Notes under the pieces: generated by a model | The model's input: only the letters and a program-made list of their open reading frames with translations | Told to the model about the DNA's origin: nothing | Database searches by the model: none | Assembly (NCBI GenBank): GCA_946631855.1 | Contig: CAMPAL010000012.1 | Span: 1-35,742 of the forward strand | Reading direction: 5' to 3' | DNA from: an uncultured Treponema sp. | GTDB taxonomy: Bacteria; Spirochaetota; Spirochaetia; Treponematales; Treponemataceae | DNA: 35,742 nt | Shown here: piece after piece, positions 10,017-18,625 of the stretch | How positions within the stretch are numbered: the first letter of the stretch is position 1 | Layout of the letters: each line of letters opens with the position of its first letter | Program-made: the position numbers and the translations under genes

Positions 10017-11755
10017 CAGAATCTGACTCCAAAAGAAACAAAAGGTATTAAACTGCCTGTTGGCATTTCTTCTATAAATGTATGGGTAAAATTAGCTCCA
10101 ATTTCTAAAGCTGCAACATTAACTGGCATAAAGACTAAAGAAAGTTCTCCATCAGCACAAATAAATCCGTAACTATTTGATGAAGTCTGTTTTCTTGTAG
10201 TGTCTTCGGGATAAGAAACATTAATTTGGAAAAGAGAAACTCCCGCACCTGCTTTTACACCAAGATACAACTTATCTTTTATAAGAGAAATTCGTCCTGC
10301 AAGATTCAGACACACATTCTCTTCATTCATAAGATAAGAAATAACAGAATTACTTTTTTCGACATAAGTACCTGTTGCATTTATGTCAAAACCAAATTTG
10401 TTATTTCCAATTTTAACAGGCAGATATGTAAAATCAAATTTTATTGTAGGAAGCACAGGCCATGCAGAAAGACTGTAAAAATTCTTATCATAAATATTCC
10501 AGGTAAGACCACCGCCCAGCTGAATATTGAAATCTGAAACCTGACGATTCAAAATAGCTTCCCATTTCTTCTGACGTGCAAGTTCCTTATCTTCTTCTTT
10601 CTTTTCTTCAGCAAGACGACGTTCTTCTTCGAGTCTTTCCTGTTCTTGTAATTCTTCCTCAATTTTAAGCTGCTTCTGATTTTCCTTAAAGACTTCTTCT
10701 GCTTCTTTTGCTCTTGCCTCTCTTTCGGCAACTGCCTTAGCCCTTTCCTGAGCCTGAAGTTTTTTTGCTTCTATACGTTTTTCAAGATTTTCATCTTCTT
10801 CTTTCATTTTTTCTGCAGCTGCTTTTGCTCTTTCTTCGGCTTCTTTCTGTCTTTGTCGAGTTTCTTCTATCTTTCTATTACGTTCTGCAATTCTTTCTTC
10901 CTGGAGACGACGTTTTTCTTCCTGCTGTCTTCGTTTTTCTTCCGCTGCAAGACGAGCTTCTTCCTGTTTTTTAAGTTCAGCCGCTTTTTTTGCTTCTTCT
11001 GCAAGTCTTTTCTCTTCCAGTTTCTGCTCTTCAAGTCTCTTCTTTTCTTCTTCTTTTTCTAAGATACGGGCTTCTTCTTCGGCTCTTTCCTTATCTATAT
11101 TTTCAGCCACTCTCTGCTCTGTTTTATCTGTACTTTTTGATATTTCAGATTTTTTTTCTTCAATATTGATAACTTCCGAATCTGTACTCAAACCGCTTGG
11201 ATTAGTTACACGAAGCTTCCAGTCCCCCTCTTCTACTTTTGGGAAGACTGCAGAAGCGGCAACTACCTGACCTGAACTTTCTTTTGTTTTCAGAGTACCA
11301 GTTACAACTTCGTTTGTCTGAGTATTTATCAATTCAATACTTGTTTCTTCTTCAATATTTTTAATTTCAACAGGAAGAGAAAGCTTTTCATTTTTATCAA
11401 TTTCTGTTTCCACCACTTTTGGAACAGACACACTAGGTGCAAGGGCCTTAAGAACGGTGAATTTTCTCCATTCACTCACACTTGACTGACGGCCCAGAAA
11501 ATCAAAAGCATAAACTCTATATTCATAATCACCAGACAAAAGATTTACTGAAATTGAATTAGATGAAGTTTGATGTGTAGAAACTTTTCCATCCGAAAGA
11601 TTTTTTATTTCAACTTTATATTCAATGGCGTTTTTATCAGACTGCCATTTTAAAATCTGTTCAAATTTACCCTTAGACTCTGAATACAAAGAGACTGTCT
11701 GTAAAAGAAAAATGAGGAAAATCAAAATGCTGGAAAATCTAAATCTCTTACTCAC
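10016..11755 (-). CDS. Signal peptide - FN3-like domain - long charged helix (TolA-like) - C-terminal beta-barrel domain
   Basis: 579 aa; FN3-like SGDYEYRVYAFDFLGRQSSVSEWRKFTV; ~185 aa E/K/R/A-rich helix; C-terminal amphipathic strands ending SFGVRF (terminal Phe). Confidence 0.8.
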   Translation of the reverse strand: MSKRFRFSSILIFLIFLLQTVSLYSESKGKFEQILKWQSDKNAIEYKVEIKNLSDGKVSTHQTSSNSISVNLLSGDYEYRVYAFDFLGRQSSVSEWRKFTVLKALAPSVSVPKVVETEIDKNEKLSLPVEIKNIEEETSIELINTQTNEVVTGTLKTKESSGQVVAASAVFPKVEEGDWKLRVTNPSGLSTDSEVINIEEKKSEISKSTDKTEQRVAENIDKERAEEEARILEKEEEKKRLEEQKLEEKRLAEEAKKAAELKKQEEARLAAEEKRRQQEEKRRLQEERIAERNRKIEETRQRQKEAEERAKAAAEKMKEEDENLEKRIEAKKLQAQERAKAVAEREARAKEAEEVFKENQKQLKIEEELQEQERLEEERRLAEEKKEEDKELARQKKWEAILNRQVSDFNIQLGGGLTWNIYDKNFYSLSAWPVLPTIKFDFTYLPVKIGNNKFGFDINATGTYVEKSNSVISYLMNEENVCLNLAGRISLIKDKLYLGVKAGAGVSLFQINVSYPEDTTRKQTSSNSYGFICADGELSLVFMPVNVAALEIGANFTHTFIEEMPTGSLIPFVSFGVRF

Positions 11756-14567
11756 CGTACAGTTTTCCCGGGTCTATTGTTTCAATCTTTCCTGGCAATT
11801 CAAATTTAATTTTGAAATTACCGCCTGCTGCTTTACTGCTCTGTTCTTCAAAACCATCACGTGCATGAACATAAGCTGTAACATTCCATTCAAAATCTCC
11901 AATATCAAGTATTGAAAGATCTTTTATTTTTACTTCAGAATTTCTAAGGTTCTTTGCCTCATAAATTCTCTTCAAACTTCCATTTGGATTTACATAATAA
12001 AGTGTAAATTTATAATCGGTAGCACCAGCAACATCAGCCCAGTCAAAACTGATATTTCTGTTCTTTTTAAGATATTCAGAATCAATTACCTGTGTCTGAG
12101 AAGGAGAAACCAACCTTGGTGAAGCAAGTTCTGGAACCGGTCTTACTTCAAATGAATAAGTTTCCTGAGCATCAAGAGGAATTCCTTCTGCTGAACTTGC
12201 ACGAATTGTCCACTGATAATTTCCTGCTTCCAGTCTTTCAAGACTAATCTGATTTCTAGGATTATTGATAGTCTTTACTACCTTCATAGTTCCATTTGCT
12301 TGATGTTTTCTCAGAACAAATTCTGAACGGGCAACTTTATCACCCTGTCTCCAGACTAATACAGTTGGACTACGAAGTGCTGTGAGTCCCTGAATACTTG
12401 CATTATTTGCAGGAGAAACCAGATGTACCGGATCTGGCCCACGAATAGTAAAATTAACTTCGGAAATATGACTGCTTCTTCTTGGAGCAATTTCTGTTTC
12501 TTCACTGAAGGCCTGAACAGTTCCCCTGTAACTTTCTGGAGGCAAAGCGATATTGGCAAAATTTTCCCGGGTAGAAGAAACTTCTTTTACAAGTTTATTG
12601 TTATTTCCATAAATCTTAACTTTGTAATAATCAGCCTCTCTTACTGGAGCCCAGGCAATTCTTACCCTTCCTTCACCATAAACAGTTAATGTTGAAGAAG
12701 CCAAAGGTGAAGTAATATTTGGTCTTGCAAGAGGATTCAAAACAGAAAGACTTCTTGGACTTGTATAAATTAATTCACCAGTTAATGGGTTTTCAATTGC
12801 AACTCGCCAGTAATAACTTCCTGCATTAAGACTTACATCTCTAACTTCAGGAACGCTGCTTCTTATCTCTTTCAAATCCTGCTTAAAATCTGAAGATGAA
12901 GAAATCTGGAAAATTGAAGTTATATTTCCACGGTTATATTCAGGAGCTAACTTCCAGCTGAACACAGTAGCAAGAAGTTTCTCTTTTTCAGCAGCAAACG
13001 CATCTGGTGGATAAACCAGTTTATTTTCCCCAGGAACATATTCTTCAACTCTGAAAGATCTTACATCAGAGGAAACAGGCACTTTATCAGAAGGAGAAGT
13101 TCTTACAACCCTCCAGTAGTAAGTTCCCTGAGGAAGACTTTCCAAAGTAAAATTATCTGTTACACGAGTTAGTTTAGTTGTTTTTTCGTAAACATCATCC
13201 TTAAAAGCCTGATCTTTTGCGACTTCCAGTTTATACTCAGCCGATTTTGCGTCAGATTTCCACTGGAAAGTTACAGGACTAACCTTCATAGGACTAAAAG
13301 TCAATTTACCTTTATGAGCAGGAATACTTAATTTTGGTGGAAGGACTTCTGCAAGTTTTTCAACAGAGAAAGATGATATTGCAGAAGATTTTCCGTCCCC
13401 GATAGAATTTACTTTATAATAAGGAGTAATTCGCCAGTAATAAGTTCCCTGACCAAGTTTTTTCAAAGTGAACTGTTCATTTGTAATATCATCAGAAATA
13501 ATAGGATTAGACAAATCCTGAGAGGCAGAAACTTCAAGATGATAATGTTCTGCATAATCATTTCCAGACCAGGCCAGCTGAACGGCAGGAAAATCTTCTT
13601 CATGATAACTAAAAGAAGAGCCCCGCACTGGTGATTTTAAAACTACAGGAGCAACGGCTTCAACAGTAATTCTACCGCTTGAACCAAGAGCCTTCTGTCC
13701 CTGAGGGTAAACTCTCCAGTACAATCTTCCAAGCGGAGAATCAATCTTAATTTCATTTTTATTATTTACCGAATAAGTGTTCTGTATTTTGCTGAAATCT
13801 TTATCAAAAGAAGTTTCTACTGTAATACTATCTTTTTCATATTCACCAGAAGCTGTCCATTTCAGAAGGACTGGAATAGATTTTTCCTGATTAAAAGCCA
13901 GAAGTTTTGTATCGCTTGAAATTGAAGTAACTGTCAAAGGTTCTTTTTTAATTTCTCCGGAAGAAGCAACTTTTACAGTTTCACCCGAAGTTAATACCTG
14001 AGCCTGTTCTCTTCCATCGGCAGAATGACTTGTTACAGTTGCATTTCCAGCCTGAAGCTTAAAACTGTTATCTCCGGAAGAAGAATTTGTGGCTGCAGAA
14101 AGTTTACTTCCTTTATCAAGCTTAAAGACAGAACCATTTTCCATTGCAAGAGAAACAGATTTCTGCTCGCTGGATGCAGTTGTATCAAGTTCGATATTAC
14201 CGTCATTAACAGAAAGGGTTAAACCTTTTTCTTTTGTGTAAGAAACCTGAATCATGGTATTTTCATGCAAATCAAGAACTGTACCATCTTCAAAGGTGAT
14301 TTTTGCAGTCGCACCATCTGCGGTACGGATTGTATCTGAATCATAAAGAGGAGAATTCTGCTGTAATCTTTCCCAGACAACCCGATCATTGTATTTTCGC
14401 TGGGCTATCTTACGTTTAAATTCAATTTTTGCAATCTGATCTTTATCTTTTCGAGAAGAACTGCTGTTCAGGTCTTTCCAGAACATATAAATACTTGCAG
14501 CACAAACTCCTGAACAGATGATTACAATAAGAAAATCACGTAGCCTTAATCTTGCTTTCTTCTGCAT
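11748..14567 (-). CDS. FecR-domain protein with N-terminal TM and tandem FN3-like repeats
   Basis: 939 aa; TM near N-terminus; FecR-like VWERLQQNSPLYDSDTIRTADGATAKITFEDGTVLDLHENTMIQV; repeated G.YYWRV motifs. Confidence 0.85.
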   Translation of the reverse strand: MQKKARLRLRDFLIVIICSGVCAASIYMFWKDLNSSSSRKDKDQIAKIEFKRKIAQRKYNDRVVWERLQQNSPLYDSDTIRTADGATAKITFEDGTVLDLHENTMIQVSYTKEKGLTLSVNDGNIELDTTASSEQKSVSLAMENGSVFKLDKGSKLSAATNSSSGDNSFKLQAGNATVTSHSADGREQAQVLTSGETVKVASSGEIKKEPLTVTSISSDTKLLAFNQEKSIPVLLKWTASGEYEKDSITVETSFDKDFSKIQNTYSVNNKNEIKIDSPLGRLYWRVYPQGQKALGSSGRITVEAVAPVVLKSPVRGSSFSYHEEDFPAVQLAWSGNDYAEHYHLEVSASQDLSNPIISDDITNEQFTLKKLGQGTYYWRITPYYKVNSIGDGKSSAISSFSVEKLAEVLPPKLSIPAHKGKLTFSPMKVSPVTFQWKSDAKSAEYKLEVAKDQAFKDDVYEKTTKLTRVTDNFTLESLPQGTYYWRVVRTSPSDKVPVSSDVRSFRVEEYVPGENKLVYPPDAFAAEKEKLLATVFSWKLAPEYNRGNITSIFQISSSSDFKQDLKEIRSSVPEVRDVSLNAGSYYWRVAIENPLTGELIYTSPRSLSVLNPLARPNITSPLASSTLTVYGEGRVRIAWAPVREADYYKVKIYGNNNKLVKEVSSTRENFANIALPPESYRGTVQAFSEETEIAPRRSSHISEVNFTIRGPDPVHLVSPANNASIQGLTALRSPTVLVWRQGDKVARSEFVLRKHQANGTMKVVKTINNPRNQISLERLEAGNYQWTIRASSAEGIPLDAQETYSFEVRPVPELASPRLVSPSQTQVIDSEYLKKNRNISFDWADVAGATDYKFTLYYVNPNGSLKRIYEAKNLRNSEVKIKDLSILDIGDFEWNVTAYVHARDGFEEQSSKAAGGNFKIKFELPGKIETIDPGKLYGE

Positions 14568-16833
14568 CTAAGTTTACTTCTCCAAAATCAGGAGTTGGAA
14601 TTCCTAACAAAGTTCTAACTTCTGCCAGTGTTTTTGGACCTTTTGAACCAATGGCACGGGCACAATCAGGATCAAGTTTGAATTTAGGGTCTCCTTTTCT
14701 AAAGAAACCTTCAATATCAAACTGAGGCATATTTACAACTCCATAGAAATGCTGTTTACCCTTTCCTTTTACTTCAAAAGTAACAGGAATTACTTCAACA
14801 ACAACTTCATATTTAAGATTTTCAGGTTTAATTTTATAATTATTTTCAGGACAACGAATAAAATCTTTCTTTAACAAATCATAAGTATCCTGAGTGATTA
14901 ACATATCAGTTCCACAAGGTTTATTTGATGATTCTGTACGACTGGCAAGGTTTACGGCATCACCAATAGAAGTAAATTCCATCTTGTCGTAAGAACCCAT
15001 AAAACCAACTGTAGCACGACCAGAATTTAAGCCGGAACCAATGCGGATATGAGGTTTATACTTTGCATAAGGTTCGCCTTCATGAGCTTTGGTGAAAGCT
15101 TCTGCCTTTTTGTTATATTCCATCAGAGCATAACGCATGGCAGTTGTTGCCATAATAGCACTTACAGCATCCTGTTTTACATGTTTTTCATGAATTGCCT
15201 TAAATTTTGCCTTACGAGGATCAGAATCAGGCCATTTTTCATAATCCAGGCTGTCATCACGCAGAACGCCCCAGCAGGCCATGATGGCATCACCTTCAAA
15301 CTTATCAACATTTCCACCAGAAATAGAAATACAGTTTACCATACGGCCCATGTAATCATTCAAAAATCCGATGATTTCTCCCGCAGACTTTTCACCAAAA
15401 CGCTTGTTGAATCCATCAGAAATTGCAGTAAAGCCTCGAATATCTGAGAAGAAAATTGTGATATCTTTCAAATGTGGCTGGAAGTCAATTTTATGAGTAA
15501 CAATAGCTCTTGTAACTCCCTTATTGGTCAACCGGGTAAAAGTATTAAGGATTTCCTGTTCCGCTTTTGTAGAACGAATAAGAACACCAATTTCATCCTT
15601 TCGCTTTGTCTTAAGCTGATTTAAAAGAGGTGTTTCAAAATTACCGGCATTAATCTCGTTTGTAACCGCAGTAAGTTCTTTAAGTGGTGTACTCAAAGAT
15701 TTAGAAAAGAACCATACAATCATAATTGCGATTGAAAGAATGGCAATTGTAAGATAAACATTTCGACGGGTGGTTGCATTTACTGCTTCAAGTACTATTC
15801 GGGTCTGAACTTCAGTTATAACAGCACAACCTGCAAAAGTTAATTTTGTAAAAGCACCAATATATTCTACATCTTCAGTATTAACATAAGTAAGCTGTTC
15901 ACTTCCTGTTTTTGCAGAAGGAAGAAGTTTTACCAGATAATGATCCCGATATTCTGCTGCCCTTTTCATAAGGTCCAGGTCAGGGTGAACAATAATTGTA
16001 CCGTCATCATTAACTAAGAATGAAAGATTTATAGAACTGGTTGAATAAGATTCAGAAAGATCTTCCAGAGATGAATAAATTACAACTACATCATTATTAT
16101 CATCTGAGCGAATTGGTGTAAAAATTGCCACAATCTGTTCACCAAAAAAAGGAGTTGCATTCATAACTGAAACAATTCCATTTTTTGCACGGTCAACTTT
16201 TTCACTTTCCTGTTCTGAATAAAGATTTACAAGTTCTGAATCCAGCTCATGAGCAGCAAAGTAAGCTCTGTTCACAAAAACATCATCATCATAAATAAAT
16301 TTAAAAGCGACGATTCCTTTGTTTCTTTCAAAAAAACGGGCTGCCTTATTCTGCAACTCTTCTTTTTCATCATCAGAAGAAATATTGTCATAAAACATTC
16401 CGACAGAAGAAACAATCGAATTAAAACGACTTTCTGTATCTGCGGCTGTACGACTGTTAATTGTCAGGTTGTTTTCTTCGGCATTAACCCTTACATCAGA
16501 AGAAATGTAATAAGATACAAGAACTGTAATTAAAATAAGGGAAAGACTTACAATGGCGGATATAATTCCAATCAATTTTCCACCAATTGAATATCTCGAC
16601 TTAACTGAACTTACAGTCTTCTTTTTATTCTTTACAAAATCCGCTGGCCTGGCGGCAGAATAAGTTTTTGAACTCTCAACTTTTTTGTCCACTACAGGAG
16701 TTTTTTTTACAATTTGTTTTTTAACTTCAGTACTTTCTGGACTTATCTGCTTAAGAATTGAAACTGATTCATCATTCCCGGCAGGCTTACCTCTGGGAAC
16801 AAAGGAGCCATAATTAATATCATTCTTACTCAC
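14536..16833 (-). CDS. Class III adenylate/guanylate cyclase with N-terminal TM, Cache-like sensor and HAMP
   Basis: FFSDIRGFT, GGNVDKFEGDAIMACWG and FTSIGDAVNLASRTESSNK catalytic motifs; HAMP-like region after second TM. GTG at 16833 (MSKNDINYGS...) preferred over the track's TTG at 16872, which coincides with the -35 box. Confidence 0.88.
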   Translation of the reverse strand: MSKNDINYGSFVPRGKPAGNDESVSILKQISPESTEVKKQIVKKTPVVDKKVESSKTYSAARPADFVKNKKKTVSSVKSRYSIGGKLIGIISAIVSLSLILITVLVSYYISSDVRVNAEENNLTINSRTAADTESRFNSIVSSVGMFYDNISSDDEKEELQNKAARFFERNKGIVAFKFIYDDDVFVNRAYFAAHELDSELVNLYSEQESEKVDRAKNGIVSVMNATPFFGEQIVAIFTPIRSDDNNDVVVIYSSLEDLSESYSTSSINLSFLVNDDGTIIVHPDLDLMKRAAEYRDHYLVKLLPSAKTGSEQLTYVNTEDVEYIGAFTKLTFAGCAVITEVQTRIVLEAVNATTRRNVYLTIAILSIAIMIVWFFSKSLSTPLKELTAVTNEINAGNFETPLLNQLKTKRKDEIGVLIRSTKAEQEILNTFTRLTNKGVTRAIVTHKIDFQPHLKDITIFFSDIRGFTAISDGFNKRFGEKSAGEIIGFLNDYMGRMVNCISISGGNVDKFEGDAIMACWGVLRDDSLDYEKWPDSDPRKAKFKAIHEKHVKQDAVSAIMATTAMRYALMEYNKKAEAFTKAHEGEPYAKYKPHIRIGSGLNSGRATVGFMGSYDKMEFTSIGDAVNLASRTESSNKPCGTDMLITQDTYDLLKKDFIRCPENNYKIKPENLKYEVVVEVIPVTFEVKGKGKQHFYGVVNMPQFDIEGFFRKGDPKFKLDPDCARAIGSKGPKTLAEVRTLLGIPTPDFGEVNLDAEESKIKAT

Positions 16834-16843
16834 AATAGCAAAA

Positions 16844-16872
16844 ATTATACTATATAAGCCACATTTAAACAA
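16844..16872 (-). promoter_or_regulatory. Putative promoter of the cyclase-led six-gene cassette
   Basis: Minus strand TTGTTT (16867-16872), 17 nt, TATAAT (16844-16849); only 10 nt between -10 and GTG. Confidence 0.65.
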
Positions 16873-16873
16873 T

Positions 16874-16912
16874 AAAGGGAAGAAAAATCTGTTATATTTC
16901 TTCCCTTTTTTT
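16874..16912. terminator. Rho-independent terminator-like hairpin
   Basis: Perfect 12-bp inverted repeat AAAGGGAAGAAA (16874-16885)/TTTCTTCCCTTT (16897-16908), 11-nt loop, T-rich on both exits; lies downstream of the 16948-17175 gene. Confidence 0.75.
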
Positions 16913-16947
16913 AAGAAAATTAAGATGTAAATTAACCAAAAAAACGA

Positions 16948-17175
16948 TTATTTTTCTTCTTCGTTTTTAGCCAAATCTTCTTTTTTTGCTTCTTTTTTGT
17001 CTTTAATATCAGCTGCACCAATGAAAAGACAAATCAGACCAACAAAAGCTGCAAGAACAGGAACTGAACCTTTTAAGAAGGCAATTACATCTGCTCCCCA
17101 GTTAAGAGGGCACATTGGTAATACAGCAAAAACTGTAAATGCAATAAAAATCAGACCTAAAATAATAGCAACCAT
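16948..17175 (-). CDS. Small two-TM protein with charged Lys/Glu tail, hypothetical
   Basis: 75 aa; SD-like gaggtg before ATG; hydrophobic segments then DIKDKKEAKKEDLAKNEEEK; followed by a terminator. Confidence 0.75.
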   Translation of the reverse strand: MVAIILGLIFIAFTVFAVLPMCPLNWGADVIAFLKGSVPVLAAFVGLICLFIGAADIKDKKEAKKEDLAKNEEEK

Positions 17176-17395
17176 AATTCACCTCAAATTCGATTTTTAA
17201 TAATTAAAAGATAATCCAAATAAGTAATGCTTGCAAGAAAATAATTCTCAAAAACTTATTGACACTTTCGTATTTATATAGCATTTTACATTTTAGTATA
17301 AAAAAAACGAACCAACATTAGTAGCTAAGTTTTTATAAAAATGTACTCTACTGCACGTATGTGTTAGTTATCATTTTTGAATCGGGGTCACTTGA

Positions 17396-18586
17396 ATGAA
17401 AGGAAGTCAGGTTACCATTGATCATGTATCCAAGAGATTTGGCGACTTTGTTGCTTTGGATGACATCAACTTTACTATTAAACCGGGAGAGTTTTTCTCT
17501 CTGCTCGGTCCTTCAGGATGTGGAAAAACTACACTTCTCCGCATTATCGCAGGTTTTGAATTTCCAGATGATGGAGTTGTTCTTTTTGATGATAAGAATG
17601 TAGTTTCTTTACCACCAAACAAGAGACATTCAAACACAGTTTTCCAGACATATGCACTTTTTCCTCATATGACAATTTATGAAAATGTTGCATTTCCACT
17701 GCGTCTGAAGAAATTACCAAAGGACGAAATCGACAAAAAAGTTCGCGAATACGTACACCTTGTACAGTTGGATGAACACATTAACAAAAAACCAAACCAG
17801 CTTTCTGGTGGTCAGAAACAGCGTGTTGCAATTGCCCGTGCCCTCATCAACGAACCAAAAGTTCTTTTACTTGATGAACCTTTATCAGCTCTGGATGCAA
17901 AACTCCGCGCAAATCTTCTGATTGACCTGGATCGTCTGCATGATCAGATTGGAATTACATTTATTTATGTTACTCACGACCAGTCTGAAGCGCTTTCTGT
18001 TTCTGACAGAATTGCTGTAATGAATCATGGTCATGTTTTGCAGATTGGAACTCCTTATGAAATTTACGAAAGTCCTGCAACTCAGTTTGTTGCCCAGTTC
18101 ATTGGTGAAACAAATCTCTTTAGTGCAGAAGTAGCAGACTGTGTACCTCACAAAGATTCTGCAGGAAATGATGATTTTATGACAACTCTTGCAGTTCCTG
18201 AACTTGGACATCAGGCTCCACTTGCAACTGACACAGAAGCAACTGCAGCCTTAGACCGTTATATGCAGGTAACTGATTATGAACATACTGATAAAGGACA
18301 GAAAGTAGCCTTTACTATCCGCCCTGAAAAAATCCGCATTACGCTTGAACCTCCTGCAACAGGAGCTCGAACTGATGTAAATGTATTTAAAGGTGTTGTT
18401 GAAGAACCAATTTATTCAGGTTTCCAGTCAAAATTCTATGTAAAACTTGAAACTGGAAAAGTAATTAAAGTTTTCAAACAGCATACTGACTACATGGATG
18501 ACGGTCCTGTTATTCACTGGAAAGATGAAGTATACGTTTCCTGGTCTGCAGAAGACGCATACATCGTTGAAGACATTGAGAAATAA
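17396..18586 (+). CDS. potA: Spermidine/putrescine ABC transporter ATP-binding protein
   Basis: Walker A GPSGCGKTT, signature LSGGQKQRVAIARAL, Walker B VLLLDEPLSALD, TOBE-like C-terminus; followed by potB/C/D-type genes. Confidence 0.93.
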   Translation: MKGSQVTIDHVSKRFGDFVALDDINFTIKPGEFFSLLGPSGCGKTTLLRIIAGFEFPDDGVVLFDDKNVVSLPPNKRHSNTVFQTYALFPHMTIYENVAFPLRLKKLPKDEIDKKVREYVHLVQLDEHINKKPNQLSGGQKQRVAIARALINEPKVLLLDEPLSALDAKLRANLLIDLDRLHDQIGITFIYVTHDQSEALSVSDRIAVMNHGHVLQIGTPYEIYESPATQFVAQFIGETNLFSAEVADCVPHKDSAGNDDFMTTLAVPELGHQAPLATDTEATAALDRYMQVTDYEHTDKGQKVAFTIRPEKIRITLEPPATGARTDVNVFKGVVEEPIYSGFQSKFYVKLETGKVIKVFKQHTDYMDDGPVIHWKDEVYVSWSAEDAYIVEDIEK

Positions 18587-18625
18587 AAGTTTCAGCAATT
18601 ATTATTTCTTTTTTTGGAGTTATAA

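Noticed and set aside
10765-11062. Plus-strand ORFs (69 aa each) rich in Phe/Leu/Ser
   Set aside because: They are the antisense of the E/K/R-rich helix; poly-F/L composition is a by-product of the polypyrimidine strand.
15049-15447. 132-aa plus-strand ORF opposite the cyclase
   Set aside because: Antisense to conserved cyclase catalytic motifs; composition typical of spurious ORF.
17258-17299. TTGACA upstream of potA as a promoter
   Set aside because: A perfect TTGACA is present (about 17258) but no TATAAT-like box sits at 16-18 nt; A/T-rich sequence makes other choices arbitrary.
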